Of a stretch of 64,000 nucleotides of DNA, positions 24,700-36,445 are shown piece by piece; positions within the stretch are counted from its first letter, which is position 1, and every line of letters starts with the position of its first letter. The notes beneath the pieces were generated by a model. That model saw nothing but the letters and a program-made list of their open reading frames with translations, did no database searches and had not been told where the DNA came from. Origin of the DNA: Perilla frutescens. Taxonomy: Eukaryota; Streptophyta; Magnoliopsida; Lamiales; Lamiaceae. The stretch lies in NCBI GenBank assembly GCA_026008535.1, contig BRKX01000006.1:4548501-4612500 (forward strand), read 5' to 3'. The position numbers and the translations under genes are program-made.

Positions 24700-25299
24700 T
24701 GGTTAGACGTCGCATTATTTTACGACACAGTGGACGATGGGAGAGATCATAATATGTAGATGGGGATGAGCAACTCGTGACGATGTTGTCCGATAAGCTG
24801 TGTTTTAGCTCACCTTTTTACATAAACATGGTCACCTATTGAATAACTTTATTTTTCCCTTTCGCGGTTGCACTGGTGGGGTCATATATGATTATGTGGA
24901 TAGATGTTACAAGGTGGAGAGCTTAGTTGGCATGTATGACTCGGTCATCATGGGGTTACCTCGTCCAAAAGAATGGGTTGTGCTCGATGCCTACAGAGAT
25001 CGAGTGGTGATGGCGCCAAAGATTACACGTTGTGCTGGTCGTCCACCTATGTCCCGAGCTTGAGCACTATTCGAGGCATCCTTCAGTGCACGAAGACAGT
25101 TTTGCACTAGATGTCATGGATCAGGGCACAACAGACGTGCATGCACAGCCTATCTACCTATTTCTGGTGTGGATCTAAATACTCCAGTAGAGGACGTGTT
25201 TGTACGCAGGAGAGCACCTAAGAAGTGCAACATATGTGGTAGTACGACGCATACTCGTCCAACCTGTCCGGTCTGTTTGGTGGCGGATATCGACTGATT
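24700..25299 (+). pseudogene. Mutator-like (MULE) transposase remnant, internally deleted
   Basis: The 5' part reads MVRRRIILRHSGRWE, then a stop, then YVDGDEQLVTMLSDKLCF, resembling a MULE N-terminal DNA-binding start. From 24,866 the frame reads like the C-terminal tail of MULE transposases (YDYVDRCYKVESLVGMYDS, then GRPPMSRA), a stop at about 25,061, then two CCHC zinc knuckles: CTRCHGSGHNRRAC and CNICGSTTHTRPTC. The central catalytic DDE and SWIM regions are absent. The piece is therefore a dead, deleted derivative next to the motif array and opposite the Ulp1-like gene. Confidence 0.55.
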
Positions 25300-25456
25300 A
25301 TTTATGATTTATGTGAAGTTTATTGAATTTCTTGATATTTGGATTTTATGTGAAATCTATTGAACTAATATTGATAAATGTCTATAAGCAATCATAATAT
25401 AATAGCAAATGATAATATAATATCAAAAGTAGATCCATAAAAACATCATGTCAATG

Positions 25457-26150
25457 TCACATGGTAGGCCTATCTCTATAATTCAACGAGTATATCCTAG
25501 CCCCTATAACCCTCCGATACGCATGTACTTCCTCCTCCATTACAGTGGACGGGAGGCCTCCACCCAGTAGACGATCCACGTACATACAGATATATACTCC
25601 ATAGCTAGTGTCATCTGTCTGCATATACTGATTTGGTATAGACTTGTCCAAGATCATCGTAAAAGCATATCGGGATGACATTTGACGACCTTGCCAAAAT
25701 CCGCACATGTGAGTAGGCGTGGAAGTAGATGGAGTAAGAGCATCAACTCTCTATCTCGCATTTCGTAGAGCACACGATCACTCGGATCATCCATATGAAA
25801 CATGAATGAGTCATACAGCTCCACTACCCAGTCAGAAAGACGGATACGGACACTACCCAGTGCTGCTTCAGAATGTTACATACCACGATCGCCTACAACA
25901 TAAGATATGGATCATACCAAGAATAATGTTAGCAAACAATATATGACAGTGTTATTTTCTCGTCAAGTTAACTTACATAATCACGCCCCAGCCATAACAC
26001 CTGATACTGCTTATCACTATCCTGGATTCGATGTATCAGTCCGTCTGGAAGTGTCCACCATCAGTAGTCATCATCCCCGTATGTATGTACGCAATCAGGG
26101 TCAAGAGGTCTCTTCCATTCTCTGATGAGGACATCCCGCAAAAATCAATT
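25457..26150 (-). pseudogene. Ulp1/C48 cysteine-protease-like remnant
   Basis: Minus-strand pieces with a frameshift between them: LGSVRIRLSDWVVELYDSF (about 25,800-25,870) fits the strand around the catalytic Asp of C48 peptidases. YGVYICMYVDRLLGGGL (about 25,550-25,620), preceded by a Gln (Q at YMQTDD), fits the Q...DCG(I/V)(Y/F) active-site segment. The residue expected to be Cys is Tyr here (SYG), so the site looks dead. MULE-borne Ulp1-like genes (KAONASHI type) have this pairing with DUF1985. Family assignment is by pattern only. Confidence 0.45.
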
Positions 26151-26176
26151 ATGATTAATCGTGGTGTAAAAAAAGA

Positions 26177-27283
26177 CTAACTAATAATGTTTTGCAAAAA
26201 AATGTTCAAATAAGTATTTAAACTCATATATAGACCAGTATTAGCCACCACTGTCGGACACCTGGAGTCTCTTTGTACTTGTCGACTAGTCACGGTCAAG
26301 AAGTAGCTAATGTGAATCTCACCCAGCTCTTTTCTCAGATTCTCAAGCTCGTCAAACCAATCATACAATAATTGCAAATTATTGTCATAGATATGAATAT
26401 TCGCTCCGGGACCTAGGAGTCTAAATCGTGCGTAGGCCGTCGAGAGGATGGCATCATCAACTCCATTCATGAGCTGCACAGTCGAGCTATATCCAACAGA
26501 GCATGGAGCCGATGTACTGGTACCCTCCTGCACTATAGTGGGCTGTAGAGCACTATGGGGAGGTGGGGTGGGCACCCGAGGGACACTCTGGACAGGTGGG
26601 GTGGGCGCCCGAGGGACACTACAGTCGCTCAGCTCCGGGTTGTGGTGACCTATATCAGGTGTGAGTGACCTCCGAGGGCCACTCCGCAGGCCATCTACAA
26701 CCTTCTCAATAGTCTGGTCCACGTACTCCTTCACACGGGCCATTATCTCCTCCGTCGCAACTGCCACAACCCTCTGGAGCCAGCGCTCCATAAAACTATC
26801 TGAGGGCTCCAGGGCACCTCATCTAGCCCGCTCGTGCTCCCCACTACTATGAGATCGATCCCTCCTCGAATGCTTTGTTCCCCATGCTCGAGGAGGGCTC
26901 AATCTACGATCTGGATCTGCTGTGTGCTCTGCTGTCTCGTCAGGGGGGTGGAGACCAGGTATCTCATCAGCTGACTTGTTCCTCAATGCCTAACTTGCCT
27001 ATCGACCCTTCTGTGGCATCCGGGCCGCTCTAGTGCCTCGGGCTGATGGCCCTACAACATCCACTGCTGAACTGGAATAGCAAGATGCTACATTTACAAG
27101 CATCTTCTTCTTGTTTCTCGATCGAATGAGAACAAATATCACACTCTGAGCACCGGCCTCCAGCTGCATGCTCCTGAAATATGGAGTCGCCATCTCATCC
27201 GGAGATGGTACAAATGACAACACACGTAACTGCATGATATTAATAATATCATTAAGATTAATTAAAAAAAATATAAATTTCAC
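26177..27283 (-). pseudogene. linker region of the Ulp1-like gene (Pro/Thr-rich)
   Basis: Two open segments: 27,283-26,999 (ends AARMPQKGR) and 26,791-26,177 (starts MERWLQRVVAVATEEIMARV, contains two imperfect PRAPTPP/PRVPTPP repeats at about 26,560-26,630). They are separated by stops in 26,792-26,998, which still reads as Arg/Ser/His-rich sequence. An amphipathic N-terminal helix is suggested. No domain recognised. It lies between the DUF1985-like part and the protease-like part in the same orientation, so it is interpreted as the same ancestral gene. Confidence 0.4.
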
Positions 27284-27329
27284 ATTCTAAATTATGCAAG
27301 AAAATAAAAAATGCATCGATCCCTACAAT

Positions 27330-27944
27330 AAGGTCTCTGGGTCAGTGGTAGGGTGACTGGATGTCCACCTCAAAGCTCGTGGAAGAGTTAGTTGTCTAGT
27401 ATGCACACCAATATCGCGGGCCAAGTCAGGTATCACCTCACAAGTCCATATCTATAAAATATATGAACTGATTAGTTACATTCTGACTTAATTTAACTAT
27501 GCATCACTAATTTAGAACAACAAAATTAAAACTAAATACCTGGAGTACCCAGATCGGCCTATAGAAATGATATTGCCCTTGGCCTTTCCCGCCCATAGCC
27601 TCTCGCCTATAGGGGAGGATGTTGATGAAGTGCATCAGTATTTGGTAAGAGTATGCCCCCCCATGAAAATGAATTCTACGTCTCCGCATCCTCCACTAGT
27701 GCCCACACCCATAGATCCACAACTTGTTTCCGATCCAGGCACAAGATCATCCGGTATGCGAACAATATATTCGCAACCTTCACATAATCCATAGCATCTC
27801 TGGCCATCGCCATCGTCTTGAACCTATCCTCCATCTGCTTTATGGTCGTGCACTGCCCTTGAAATAGGCGATGGAAGATGGATCTCTGCGGAACAACATG
27901 CAGCTTGACATTCGGATTGAAGCTCGAGCTGCGACATATGCTCG
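27330..27944 (-). pseudogene. DUF1985-like remnant, truncated by the Athila insertion
   Basis: Reads CRSSSFNPNVKLHVVPQRSI, then YVKVANILFAYRMILCLDRK, then VDLWVWALVEDAE, a break, GGAYSYQILMHFINILP, and after another break WTCEVIPDLARD...LPRALRWTSSHP. The ordering (KVA..FA, VD...ALV.D, F.WG..SY, IP.LA, RALRW) resembles plant DUF1985, which occurs N-terminal to Ulp1 domains in MULE-borne genes. The 5' end is cut by the retroelement border at 27,945. Several stops; not functional. Confidence 0.45.
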
Positions 27945-29577
27945 TTTCGCGGTCAAAATAATTCTCAAGAGAGAGAGTTATCCTTATGCCCACAGTAAGG
28001 CGTAGCTAGCTAATGTGAGTAAGGGTCGATCCCATGAGAAGCTGCGAATTCTATCTTCCAGTGTCACTTTTCCAAAAGGGTTGAGGATTGTTGTGATCTC
28101 CGTACTTTGTATGTAAATACTGTAAACTAAAATAACAAAACAAAACAAAAGACAAGAAAATATTAATAGTAAAAGTATTCCGGATTAGAACTCAGATTTC
28201 GAACATAACAAACACTTGACCGATCATGGATACGCTGATTACTTATGCGAATCTAATTACCTGGTTATAGGCAACGGATCTCTCACACTTACCCAATCTA
28301 TCCTTTCAGTTTAGCCTAGATGTGATCTCTCATCTCGTAAACCCTAACTTATTACCCAACCCCGATCTCTGATATGATTGTAAGCAACAAAGCAACATTA
28401 TGATCTAGACAGACCCAAATTTACCTGGACAAAGATCTCTCTTATGCCCTCAGTGCCCGTGATGTATCCCATCCCTTTATGACCAACACACAACTACGAT
28501 TCATTGACCATTTATAGAGGTAGTGAACACAATTCTAATTAATGAGTGATCAACCACAATTAACTAGCTAGCCCACTGTATAATGCAACAAAGAAAACGA
28601 TTACACGACGGAACCAAATTCACACAGTTTTATGCCCATAAGCCTCACGGTTCTTACGTGTTCATTAAGTTCTTATCCTTGTTCAATCCGGAATAACGAG
28701 TCTAGCCGCTCATGCTAGACTTAGAACAATAAAAATACTTAAAAGAATTGAAACAACACATAATATAAACGAAAAACTTACTTATATTAAAGAGCAAAAT
28801 AAATCCAACACCAACACTGGATTAAGGAACATAAACTTGAAATCCTTCTGCCTGCGGGCATAAGGCCCGAGACCTATTGCAGAAAAGTAAAATAAAACTA
28901 AAGTAAATTGTTTGGTGCGTAAAGCAATAAAAGAGAGTAAAAAGATGATAAAAAGGTGTTTGTTTTCTGCCATGAATTCTACTTATATAGGAGTACAAAG
29001 ACACAAAGAGAATTCCCCCACAGGCTGGGGGATCTTCAGCCCAGTCCACAGCCGCCGTGCCCAAGACTTTTCATATCTGGCAAATTCTTCCCTTATTTAG
29101 AAGATTCTGAGTCGCAGATTCTGTACTCACCGTGCCCTAGTATCGCCAACATAGCAACTTTCCTTGTAGAGCCTCACATCCTTCTGGAAGCGTCAACTTG
29201 CCTTCCGCGGCTCTTCTTTCTTTAAGCGGCTAGGGTACACTGCTCCTGCTTCAGCTGATTGCGATTACTCTTGTGCCCTAGTCTCCTCTCCTTCACTTTA
29301 ATCACTCTGGGGTTGTTGTGGGCACGATCACGAACTTCTCTTTCAACTTTTGCTGGAATGGTGGGCGATTTCCACCAGGCTCAAGAGAGAGCTTTTTGCT
29401 GAGAAGTTGTTGCCCATCTTGGTATCATTGGCACCATTATGCCCTCTAGAAGTGATTCTCCTGCCTCCTGCCTACCCTTGTGCCCATTCTGGCTCTTTCC
29501 GACTCAAAAAATACAAAAAATAAAGGATAAAAAACGAGAAAAAAGATACAAAAACACGAGAAAAATTGGACTTATCA
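27945..29577 (-). repeat. Athila 3' LTR (left copy)
   Basis: Matches 37,554-39,182 throughout. It begins (minus strand) TGATAAGTCC at 29,577 and carries the same TATA at 28,981-28,990. The outermost ~13 bp present in the other LTR (tgacgcgcggtcc) is missing or replaced; the match starts at tttcgcggtca. Confidence 0.88.
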
Positions 29578-29592
29578 CACCCACCCACTTTA
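29578..29592 (-). other. polypurine tract of the Athila element
   Basis: Minus strand AAAGTGGGTGGGTG directly abuts the 3' LTR start (TGATAAG). Purine-rich tract in the expected plus-strand priming position. Confidence 0.75.
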
Positions 29593-31459
29593 GTCATACT
29601 TTTCCTCAAGTATGTGGGTACAACGTGCCCAAAAAGGAAAAACAGAAAACAAAAGAAGGAAAAGACAGACTCACGACAAAAATAAGACAAAGCAAGCATG
29701 TAAAACATATACCTTGCGGGCACAGAGACCTATGACTCTAATCATACTCAACAACATATAAACAGTAAAACATACGTAATGCCCACCACAAATCAAAATG
29801 ACTAAGTGAGTGGTTCTCTCATGCTTTCCTCACTCAAGTGTTTTGGTTAAGTGTTTACGCTCAAGGAAAACATAATTGAACTGAGGATCACTATAGGCTT
29901 GCAAGTGCTCTTGTTCCTCCACCACTGTTGGAATAATGGGCATACCTATGCTAAGGACTTTGAAGGTTGTAATGGGGCTACGGGTTCAAGGTAGGAAATA
30001 TTTGGTTCTGGCTCAGAATTTAGTCGAATTTTCCCTTTGGGAGACATCTTTTGATTCTTACTGGCCTTTGCCTCCGTACCCATTTTATAAAGCACATTCC
30101 CCATATTTTTTATGTTGTGGGCATTTTGTATTTTTATTTTCTTGGGGTTTCTTTTTCATTCATTTTTTTTCTTTTTATTTCGATCCCTTACTTTTTCTTT
30201 TTCTTTCTTTTTTCTTGGCATTTTATGCCTTGTAACACACCAGATTTATCCTCCCCTTATGCCCATGGTTTTTTTTGTGGGTTTCAAGAAAGAACATGAC
30301 CAGGGCTTAATTTATTTTCGGCTCAAACAGGGCTGCAAGGGATAGTATCAAGGTGGTTTTATTTGGCTTTGTGGGCTCAGAAAGAAAATTTGCCTAAGCA
30401 TTTCAGTAGCATACCCAAAATTCCTTTTGACCTCGGAATAGAACAAAAGCAAGTTCTAGTTCACCTAAATTCAATAATGTATAAATCACACAAGAAATAA
30501 TATTCACATGCATCGTGAATTCAGGCTCAATTCCTTACAAGGTACTTAGTTCATTCATCATATAAGCAGTAGCATGGGCATGCTGAAATGAAAATACAGT
30601 GAAATATGTTGTCCTATGGTCACAAGACCCTAGACTCCATGCTTACAAGTTCAAATATTTACACATGCTTGACACATAAAAAAAACGCAAAGAAGGCAGA
30701 GTAACCCCCACCCACACACTTTGCCTTCGGCAAAGTGGATGCGAAAAGGTTATCCTACTAACCGCAAACTCAATGAAATATTAAATGGCTACCCCTACCC
30801 ACACACTTTACCTTAGGCAAAGTGGGTCAGTATGGAGGTCATTTAACTAAAATAAAACACACAAACACAAAATAAAAAACAGAAACACAAAAAACAAAGA
30901 CTCCCTAGTGCCCACACCCACACACTTTGCGCTGAGCAAAGTGTGAGAATGGGGGACATCTAAACAGACACAAAAACAAAAACACAAAAAACAAAAACCT
31001 AATCTACGGGAAAGAGTACCAGTTTAGGCATCCGAGGGGGTCGGATAATTAAATCTGACGTGCTTGAAGTAGGCGAACATGGCGGTTTCCAATTGGTCCA
31101 ATCTGGCTAGGATGGTGGTGGTTGCTGGCTCTTGCTGTTGTGCCCACGGGGGGTAGAGAGATCCCGACTTTTTCAGAATTGCCTTTGCTGGTGCCCTCCA
31201 TACTGGAAGCATCCATATTGGCTAGATTCTTTCATTCCATGAAAAATTTACCTAAATTTATTCCCTAAAATACTCCAAAAATAAATACAGCCGTAAAATC
31301 CAACTCCTACTCTAACATGGCAAAAAAAAAAATCACCAAAAAAGAAAGAAATAAATTACGAAAAACATAAAAAAGAAAATAAAAACAAATAAACCTGGGT
31401 TGCCTCTCAGTCAGCGTCCCAGTTATTGTCGTGGGCACGACGCTTGCCTTTCATCACAT
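29593..31459 (-). other. Athila 3' non-coding/env-position region
   Basis: In Athila elements a third ORF may lie here. Only a 62-codon frame (31,212-31,024, containing ILARLDQLETAMFAYF) is open, with no transmembrane or envelope signature. The rest is non-coding, A/C-rich and includes three hairpins (30,717-30,943). Oppositely oriented T-rich open frames at 30,051-30,345 are compositional. Confidence 0.5.
30717..30943. repeat. three related hairpins in the Athila 3' region
   Basis: cactttgccttcggcaaagtg (9-bp stem, 3-nt loop) at 30,717-30,737; cactttaccttaggcaaagtg at 30,804-30,824; cactttgcgctgagcaaagtg at 30,923-30,943. Each is preceded by a cccacaccca-like stretch. Stem changes partly preserve pairing. 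Confidence 0.85.
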
Positions 31460-32593
31460 GTATGTGGGCTTAACGAGCTTGAGCCCGAGAGCCTTCATGT
31501 ATGAAATCGTTGGTTCATTGAGATGCTTCAGCCTTTGACCGTTGACTTTGAAGGTCTCTCCAGTACTTGAATCAAATAATTCCACTGCTCCATTTGGGCA
31601 CACGGTCTGGATCTCATATGGTCCTGACCATTTGGACTTGAGTCATCCCCCTATCAGCTTCATCCTGGAATTATACAACAGAACCTTTTGCCCACGCTCG
31701 AATGGCTTATGGCGGATGAGGTGGTCATGGGTTCTTTTCATTCTTTCCTTGTAGAGAACGACATTGTCATAGGCTTCCAGCCTCATCTCTTCCAACTCTT
31801 GAAGTTGCAGCTTCTTTTCAATCTCAGCTCTATCAAGCTTCATGTTCAGCTTCTAAATTGCCCAAAAGGCTTTGTGCTCAATCTCTACTGGAAGGTGGCA
31901 GTTCTTCCTATAGACTAAGCGGAAGGGAGACATCCCAATGGGTGTTTTGTAACCAGTGCGATATGCCCTCAAAGCATCATCCAACTTAAAACTCTAATTC
32001 TTGCTATTGGGGTTCACGACCTTCTGAAGTATGGACTTGACCTCTCGGTTGGAAACCTCGGCTTGCCCATTTGCTTGTGGGTGATATGCAGTAGTCACCT
32101 TATGTCTTACTCCATATTCCTTAAGTAAATTCTTGATGATCATGTTGTAGAAGTGGGATCCTTGATCACTTATCAGTGCCTTGGGCACACCGAACCTATT
32201 GAACACATTAGACTTCAGGAACTTTTTGACCACACGGGCATCATTTGTGGTGGTTGCTTTGGCTTCCACCCACTTGGATACATACTCCACATCTAAGACT
32301 ATGTACTGATGTCCATTGGATTTGGTTAAGGGACCCATAAAGTCAATCCCCTAAACGTCAAAGACTTCTACCGGCATGATAGGCACCATGGGCATTTCAT
32401 TATGTTTGGAGATGTTCCCAGTCATCTGGCAGCGTGGGCACCGTTTACATACTTCATAAGCATCTTTGTGAAGTGTGGGCCAAAAGAACCCACAATCAAG
32501 AACCTTTTTCGCAGTTCTTTTTGCACTAAAGTGCCCCCCACATGCTTCGGAGTGGCAGTGATCTAGAATGCTCTTAGCTTCTTCTGTGGGCAC
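31460..32593 (-). pseudogene. Athila integrase (broken)
   Basis: HHCC zinc domain: HCHSEACGGHF ... CKRCPRCQ. Core: GIDFMGP (first Asp) after an in-frame stop replacing the expected Trp at 32,351, LISDQGSHF (second Asp), and NGQAEVSNRE (Glu). The C-terminal part (31,843-31,643) reads RLEAYDNVVLYKERMKR and LLYNSRMKL, then a stop, and then KSKWSGPYEI, a GPY/F module, to about 31,460. The DDE triad is present but stops interrupt the reading frame. Confidence 0.87.
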
Positions 32594-32608
32594 GCATCGA
32601 CGAATGAT

Positions 32609-33672
32609 TTAGTCCGCGCACCTTCTCCATAGTATGGGCTCATCCCATATATAATATCGACTCTCACTTCTGATTTTGTTCATTTGATAGATAAAGAGTC
32701 TGGTAGGTAGTACTCCTGAGATCATGAAGTTGATCAAGTCAGCGTACCACGGTATTGTGCCCTTGAGATTAAACAGGTACTCATCTGGGAAAGCCTCCTC
32801 AATGGGCACCATGTTTTCTTCCTCATTGAGTACTCTACTCATATGATTAGCCACCTGGTTTTGAGCTCCACTTTTGTCTTTGATTTCCCAATCGAATTCT
32901 TGCAGCAGTAGTATCCACCGAATGAGTCTTCGCTTTGATTTCTTTTTTGTGAGCAAGTGTTTCAATACAGAGTGATCGATGTAGACCACACTCTTAGCTC
33001 CGAGCAAATAAGATCGGAATTTTTTAAAGGCAAAGACTACTGCTAACAATTCCTTTTCAATCGTGGTGTAGTTGGCTTGGGCATGATTCAGTGTTTTGGA
33101 TGCATAGTAAATCATATGACATTTTTTTACCTCGCCTTTGTCCAAGCACTGCGCCCACATGGTATCCGCTGACACCACACATTATTTCAAATGGCATGCC
33201 CCAGTCTGGAGGTTCAATGATGGGTGTCGTGACCAGCCTTCTCTTCAGAGTGTCGAAGGCTTCCTTGCATGCATCATCGAAGACAAATGGTACATCATTT
33301 TGCAAAAGATGCGTGATCGGCTGAGCAATCTTTGCAAAGTCTTTGATGAATCCGCTGGTAGAAGCCATCATGCCCAAGAAAACCACGAACTTGCTTCACC
33401 GTAGTGGGGTAGGGTAGTTTTTCAATGATGTCTACCTTAGCTTTATCCACCTCTATGCCTCTCTCTGAAATAATGTGCCCAAGAACAATCCCCTCACGAA
33501 CCATGAAATGGCATTTTTCATAGTTTAGCACCAAGCACTTATCCACATATCTTTTTAACACATTTTCAAGGTTGTTGAGGCATGCATCGAATGAATTTTC
33601 GTAGACTGTAAAGTCGTCCATGAATACTTCGATATAATTCTCCAAAAGATCTAAAAAAATACTTATCATGCA
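32609..33672 (-). pseudogene. Athila C-terminal RT and RNase H (broken)
   Basis: Starts with the catalytic FMDD of RT (NYIEVFMDDFTVY), continues with GIVLGHIISERGIEVD and QVRGFLG. The RNase H part follows after frame shifts: GYHVGAVLGQ, then YYASKTLNHAQANYTT, EKELLAVVFAFKKFRSYLL and YIDHSVLKHLL. The late motif VANHMSRV has Asn where the family has the catalytic Asp (VADHLSR). Frame breaks at about 33,300 and 33,170. Confidence 0.85.
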
Positions 33673-34343
33673 GCTGGCCTCTGACCCGAGAGTCCATCAC
33701 TTGCCAAAGATGAGTTAGAGTTGCATTGGTAATTTCATAAGTGATCACAAAACCTCTCGGAAAGTTTCCTTATTCCATCGGCTAGTCAGGGTTATCTGCA
33801 AGTGGACAATGAGGATATTCGACAAGCTACTACCGAGAGATAAAAAGGCTGTGATTGCGGTATATGTGTAGTGAACTAAAACCCTAACATCATCTACTAC
33901 CGCAGGGAGTAAGAGGAGCCTATTAAGGCGGCTGCTCCCTATGCTGACCGAGCGACGATGGCTCCATACTGGAGAGTCCTTTGATTTTATCCACCACTTC
34001 CGGACATGCCCCCACCTTTAGCTGCTCCTTCTAGTCATTCGTGAGTCCTCCCGATTCGAAGATCGACGCTCGGGTGAAGATAATGAGTGGGATCGGGGGG
34101 AAGAGAAAGGGAAAGGATCAGCCTTAAATTAAAGGATCCAGGGACGCCTTTCTTGATGAGAGAATTGACCACTTCCGGACAGGCCTTTAGCTGCCCCTTC
34201 TAGTCGTTCGTGAGTCCCTCCGGGTCTCACTCTCTGTTCGATGGTTCAGAAATTCCTTAAGTGATCGTTGAACCTTCCAATAAGACTTACTGGAAGATAC
34301 TGTGTGGGTTAGAGCAGCTTTCCTAAAGCAAAGAAAATGTTCC
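33673..34343. other. ~670 bp foreign insertion inside Athila RT, possibly organelle-derived
   Basis: RT homology breaks after NAPGTF (34,344) and resumes at CMISIFLDLLENYI (33,672). The intervening DNA has no retroelement coding sense and is visibly GC-richer than the surroundings. It contains an internal diverged duplication: ccacttccggaca..., then agctg(c/t)(c)ccttctagtc and ttcgtgagtcc, at about 33,990-34,050 and 34,170-34,220. Composition and phrases (ggatcggggggaagag) recall plant mitochondrial intergenic DNA, but this is an impression, not a match. No target duplication found. Confidence 0.5.
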
Positions 34344-35704
34344 GGGGGCATTGTAGAGCCCAAAAGGCATCCTCCGATAAGCAAATGTGCCGAATGGGCA
34401 CGTGAATATAGTTTTCTCCTGGTCTTCTTGATCTACTACAATTTGCATGTAGCCTGAATATCCATCAAGGAGATAAAAGAATTTGTTTCCAGCCAATCTC
34501 TCCAGCATCTGATCTATGAATGGCAATAGGAAATGATCCTTCCTTATGACGGTGTTGAGTTTTCAGTAGTCTATACAGACTCTCCATCCAGTTTTTAGTT
34601 TTGTGGACACAAGCTCGTTTTTCTCATTTTTCACCACCTGGATTCCTGACTTCTTGGGTACGACATGAATAGGGCTCACCCATTTGCTGTCTGAAATAGG
34701 ATAAATGATTCCTATATCTAGCAATTTGAGTATCTACTTCAGTACAACCTCCTTCATTGCGGGGTTCAGTTTGCGTTGGGCATCCCACACCGGTTTGGCA
34801 TCATCCTCCAAGAGGATTTTGTGCATGCATACTGCAGGGCTTATGCCCTTGATGTCGGCTAGAGTCCATTCCATTGCTTCTTTATATATGCGTAATAGTC
34901 TCAATAGCCGGTTTTCTTTAACAAGGTTCAGGCCCTTGCTTATTATAACCGGCAGTGTCTCATTCTCCCCGAGATAGGCATACTTTAAGTGGTTAGGGAG
35001 ATTCTTCAATTCTAACATTGGTGCCCTCTGAATCGATAGAAGCATTCTGTCTGTCTGCGTCATTGTGGGCAAATTGAAATCCACCACTCCATGCGGTAAT
35101 TCTTCCAGAGAGTATAGCATCATGATAGCATCTCTGGTATCCTCATCTTCATCGAGGGCATCGTTGTCAGTCAACCCAGCTTGCAGTGCCCATTCTAGGG
35201 GTTCTTGGTTGTTCATGCGACCCAGAATAGCTTGAGTTTGGGTATAATGGTTGACGAAGTGAACTGACTCCGGATCTTGTGGGTACTTCATGGCTTCATA
35301 AATATTGAACACAACTATCTGACCATCAAACTCACATGTCAGCGTGCCCTCATCGACATTGATTTTGGTGTGAGCAGTCTTTATGAAAGGCCTCCCTAAC
35401 AGTAGAACGGATGTAGATGGTGTTGTTTTGCCCATGTCCAAAACATAGAAATATGCCGAGAAATCAATTCATCCACCTTCACCAAAACATCTTCTATTAG
35501 ACCTTCGGGATAAACATTTGATCTATCTGCCAACTGAATGATCACCCTTATTTCCTTGAGTGGTCCCAGATTTAACTTTTCATAAATCATCATGGGCATG
35601 ACATTTATGGATGCACCGAGATCGAGCATCACCCTTTTAATTTTCTTGCTCCTAATTATGCATGGTATGACGAACATGCCAGGATCTTCACGCTTCTTAG
35701 GCAT
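34344..35704 (-). pseudogene. Athila protease and N-terminal reverse transcriptase (broken)
   Basis: The aspartic protease region has the Athila-type active site DLGASINVMP (35,704-35,396) followed by LLLGRPFIKTAHTKI. RT follows: AVCMHKILLEDDAKPV, stop after NPAMKEVVLK (34,734), HVVPKKSGIQVVKNEK, then LPFIDQMLERLAG and PFGTFAYRRMPFGLYNAPGTF up to about 34,344, where homology stops at a foreign insertion. In-frame stops and a frame shift make it non-functional. Confidence 0.85.
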
Positions 35705-36268
35705 CTTTTATAACACTGCAGAGACATTTTCTCCCATGAAAAGTCTTGCATCATCTTCAAATCACACCTTCTTGGTGCACAGTTCTTTTAGGAAATGGGT
35801 ATAATGCGGAACCTGCCTTATCGCATCAAGTAGTGGAATATTGACTTCCACTTTCCGAAAGACCTTGAGGAGTTCCTTCATCTCCTCTTCTTTCCTGTCA
35901 TGGGCAAGACGCTCAGGAAAGGGAGGCTTCTTCTTTGTTTCTTGCCTTGTGGGCTCAGCGACCTCTTCCTTTATCTACTCCTCTTCTTTCGTTATGCCTT
36001 CAGTGTGTCCTTTCTGTTCAGCTTTCGTTGCTGTCTCTTCGTTCCTTGTGGTCACAACGTTTACTTACTCCCGGGAATTTACCACTTGAGATGGTAGTTG
36101 CCCGTTCATTTCATTTAGTTGGGCAAGGTCTTGAGCTAACTGAGAAATTTGCTTGCTCACATGCTGTAAACCGGCCCTTGTTTCTTGTTTGAACCTTTCA
36201 TTCTCCTGCTGTGACTTCACATTCTCCTTGGCCATGGCATGGACTAGTTCGGCTAGGCTGGGTTCTTC

Positions 36269-36387
36269 TCATGCCCTCGGCTGTGGTAGTGGCAAATCTA
36301 GTTGGTGGGCATCATTCCTCTTCCATCTGAAATTCTCGTGATCCCTCAATCCAGGATTGTATGTTTGAGAGTAGGGATCATACCTCC

Positions 36388-36445
<58 letters not shown>

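Noticed and set aside
29936..30345. Plus-strand membrane-like Phe-rich ORFs
   Set aside because: T-rich retrotransposon non-coding DNA gives runs of Phe and Leu in all three frames. The strand is opposite to the element's genes.
29593..31459. Envelope-like gene of the Athila element
   Set aside because: No open frame of useful length, signal peptide or transmembrane segment on the element's coding strand.
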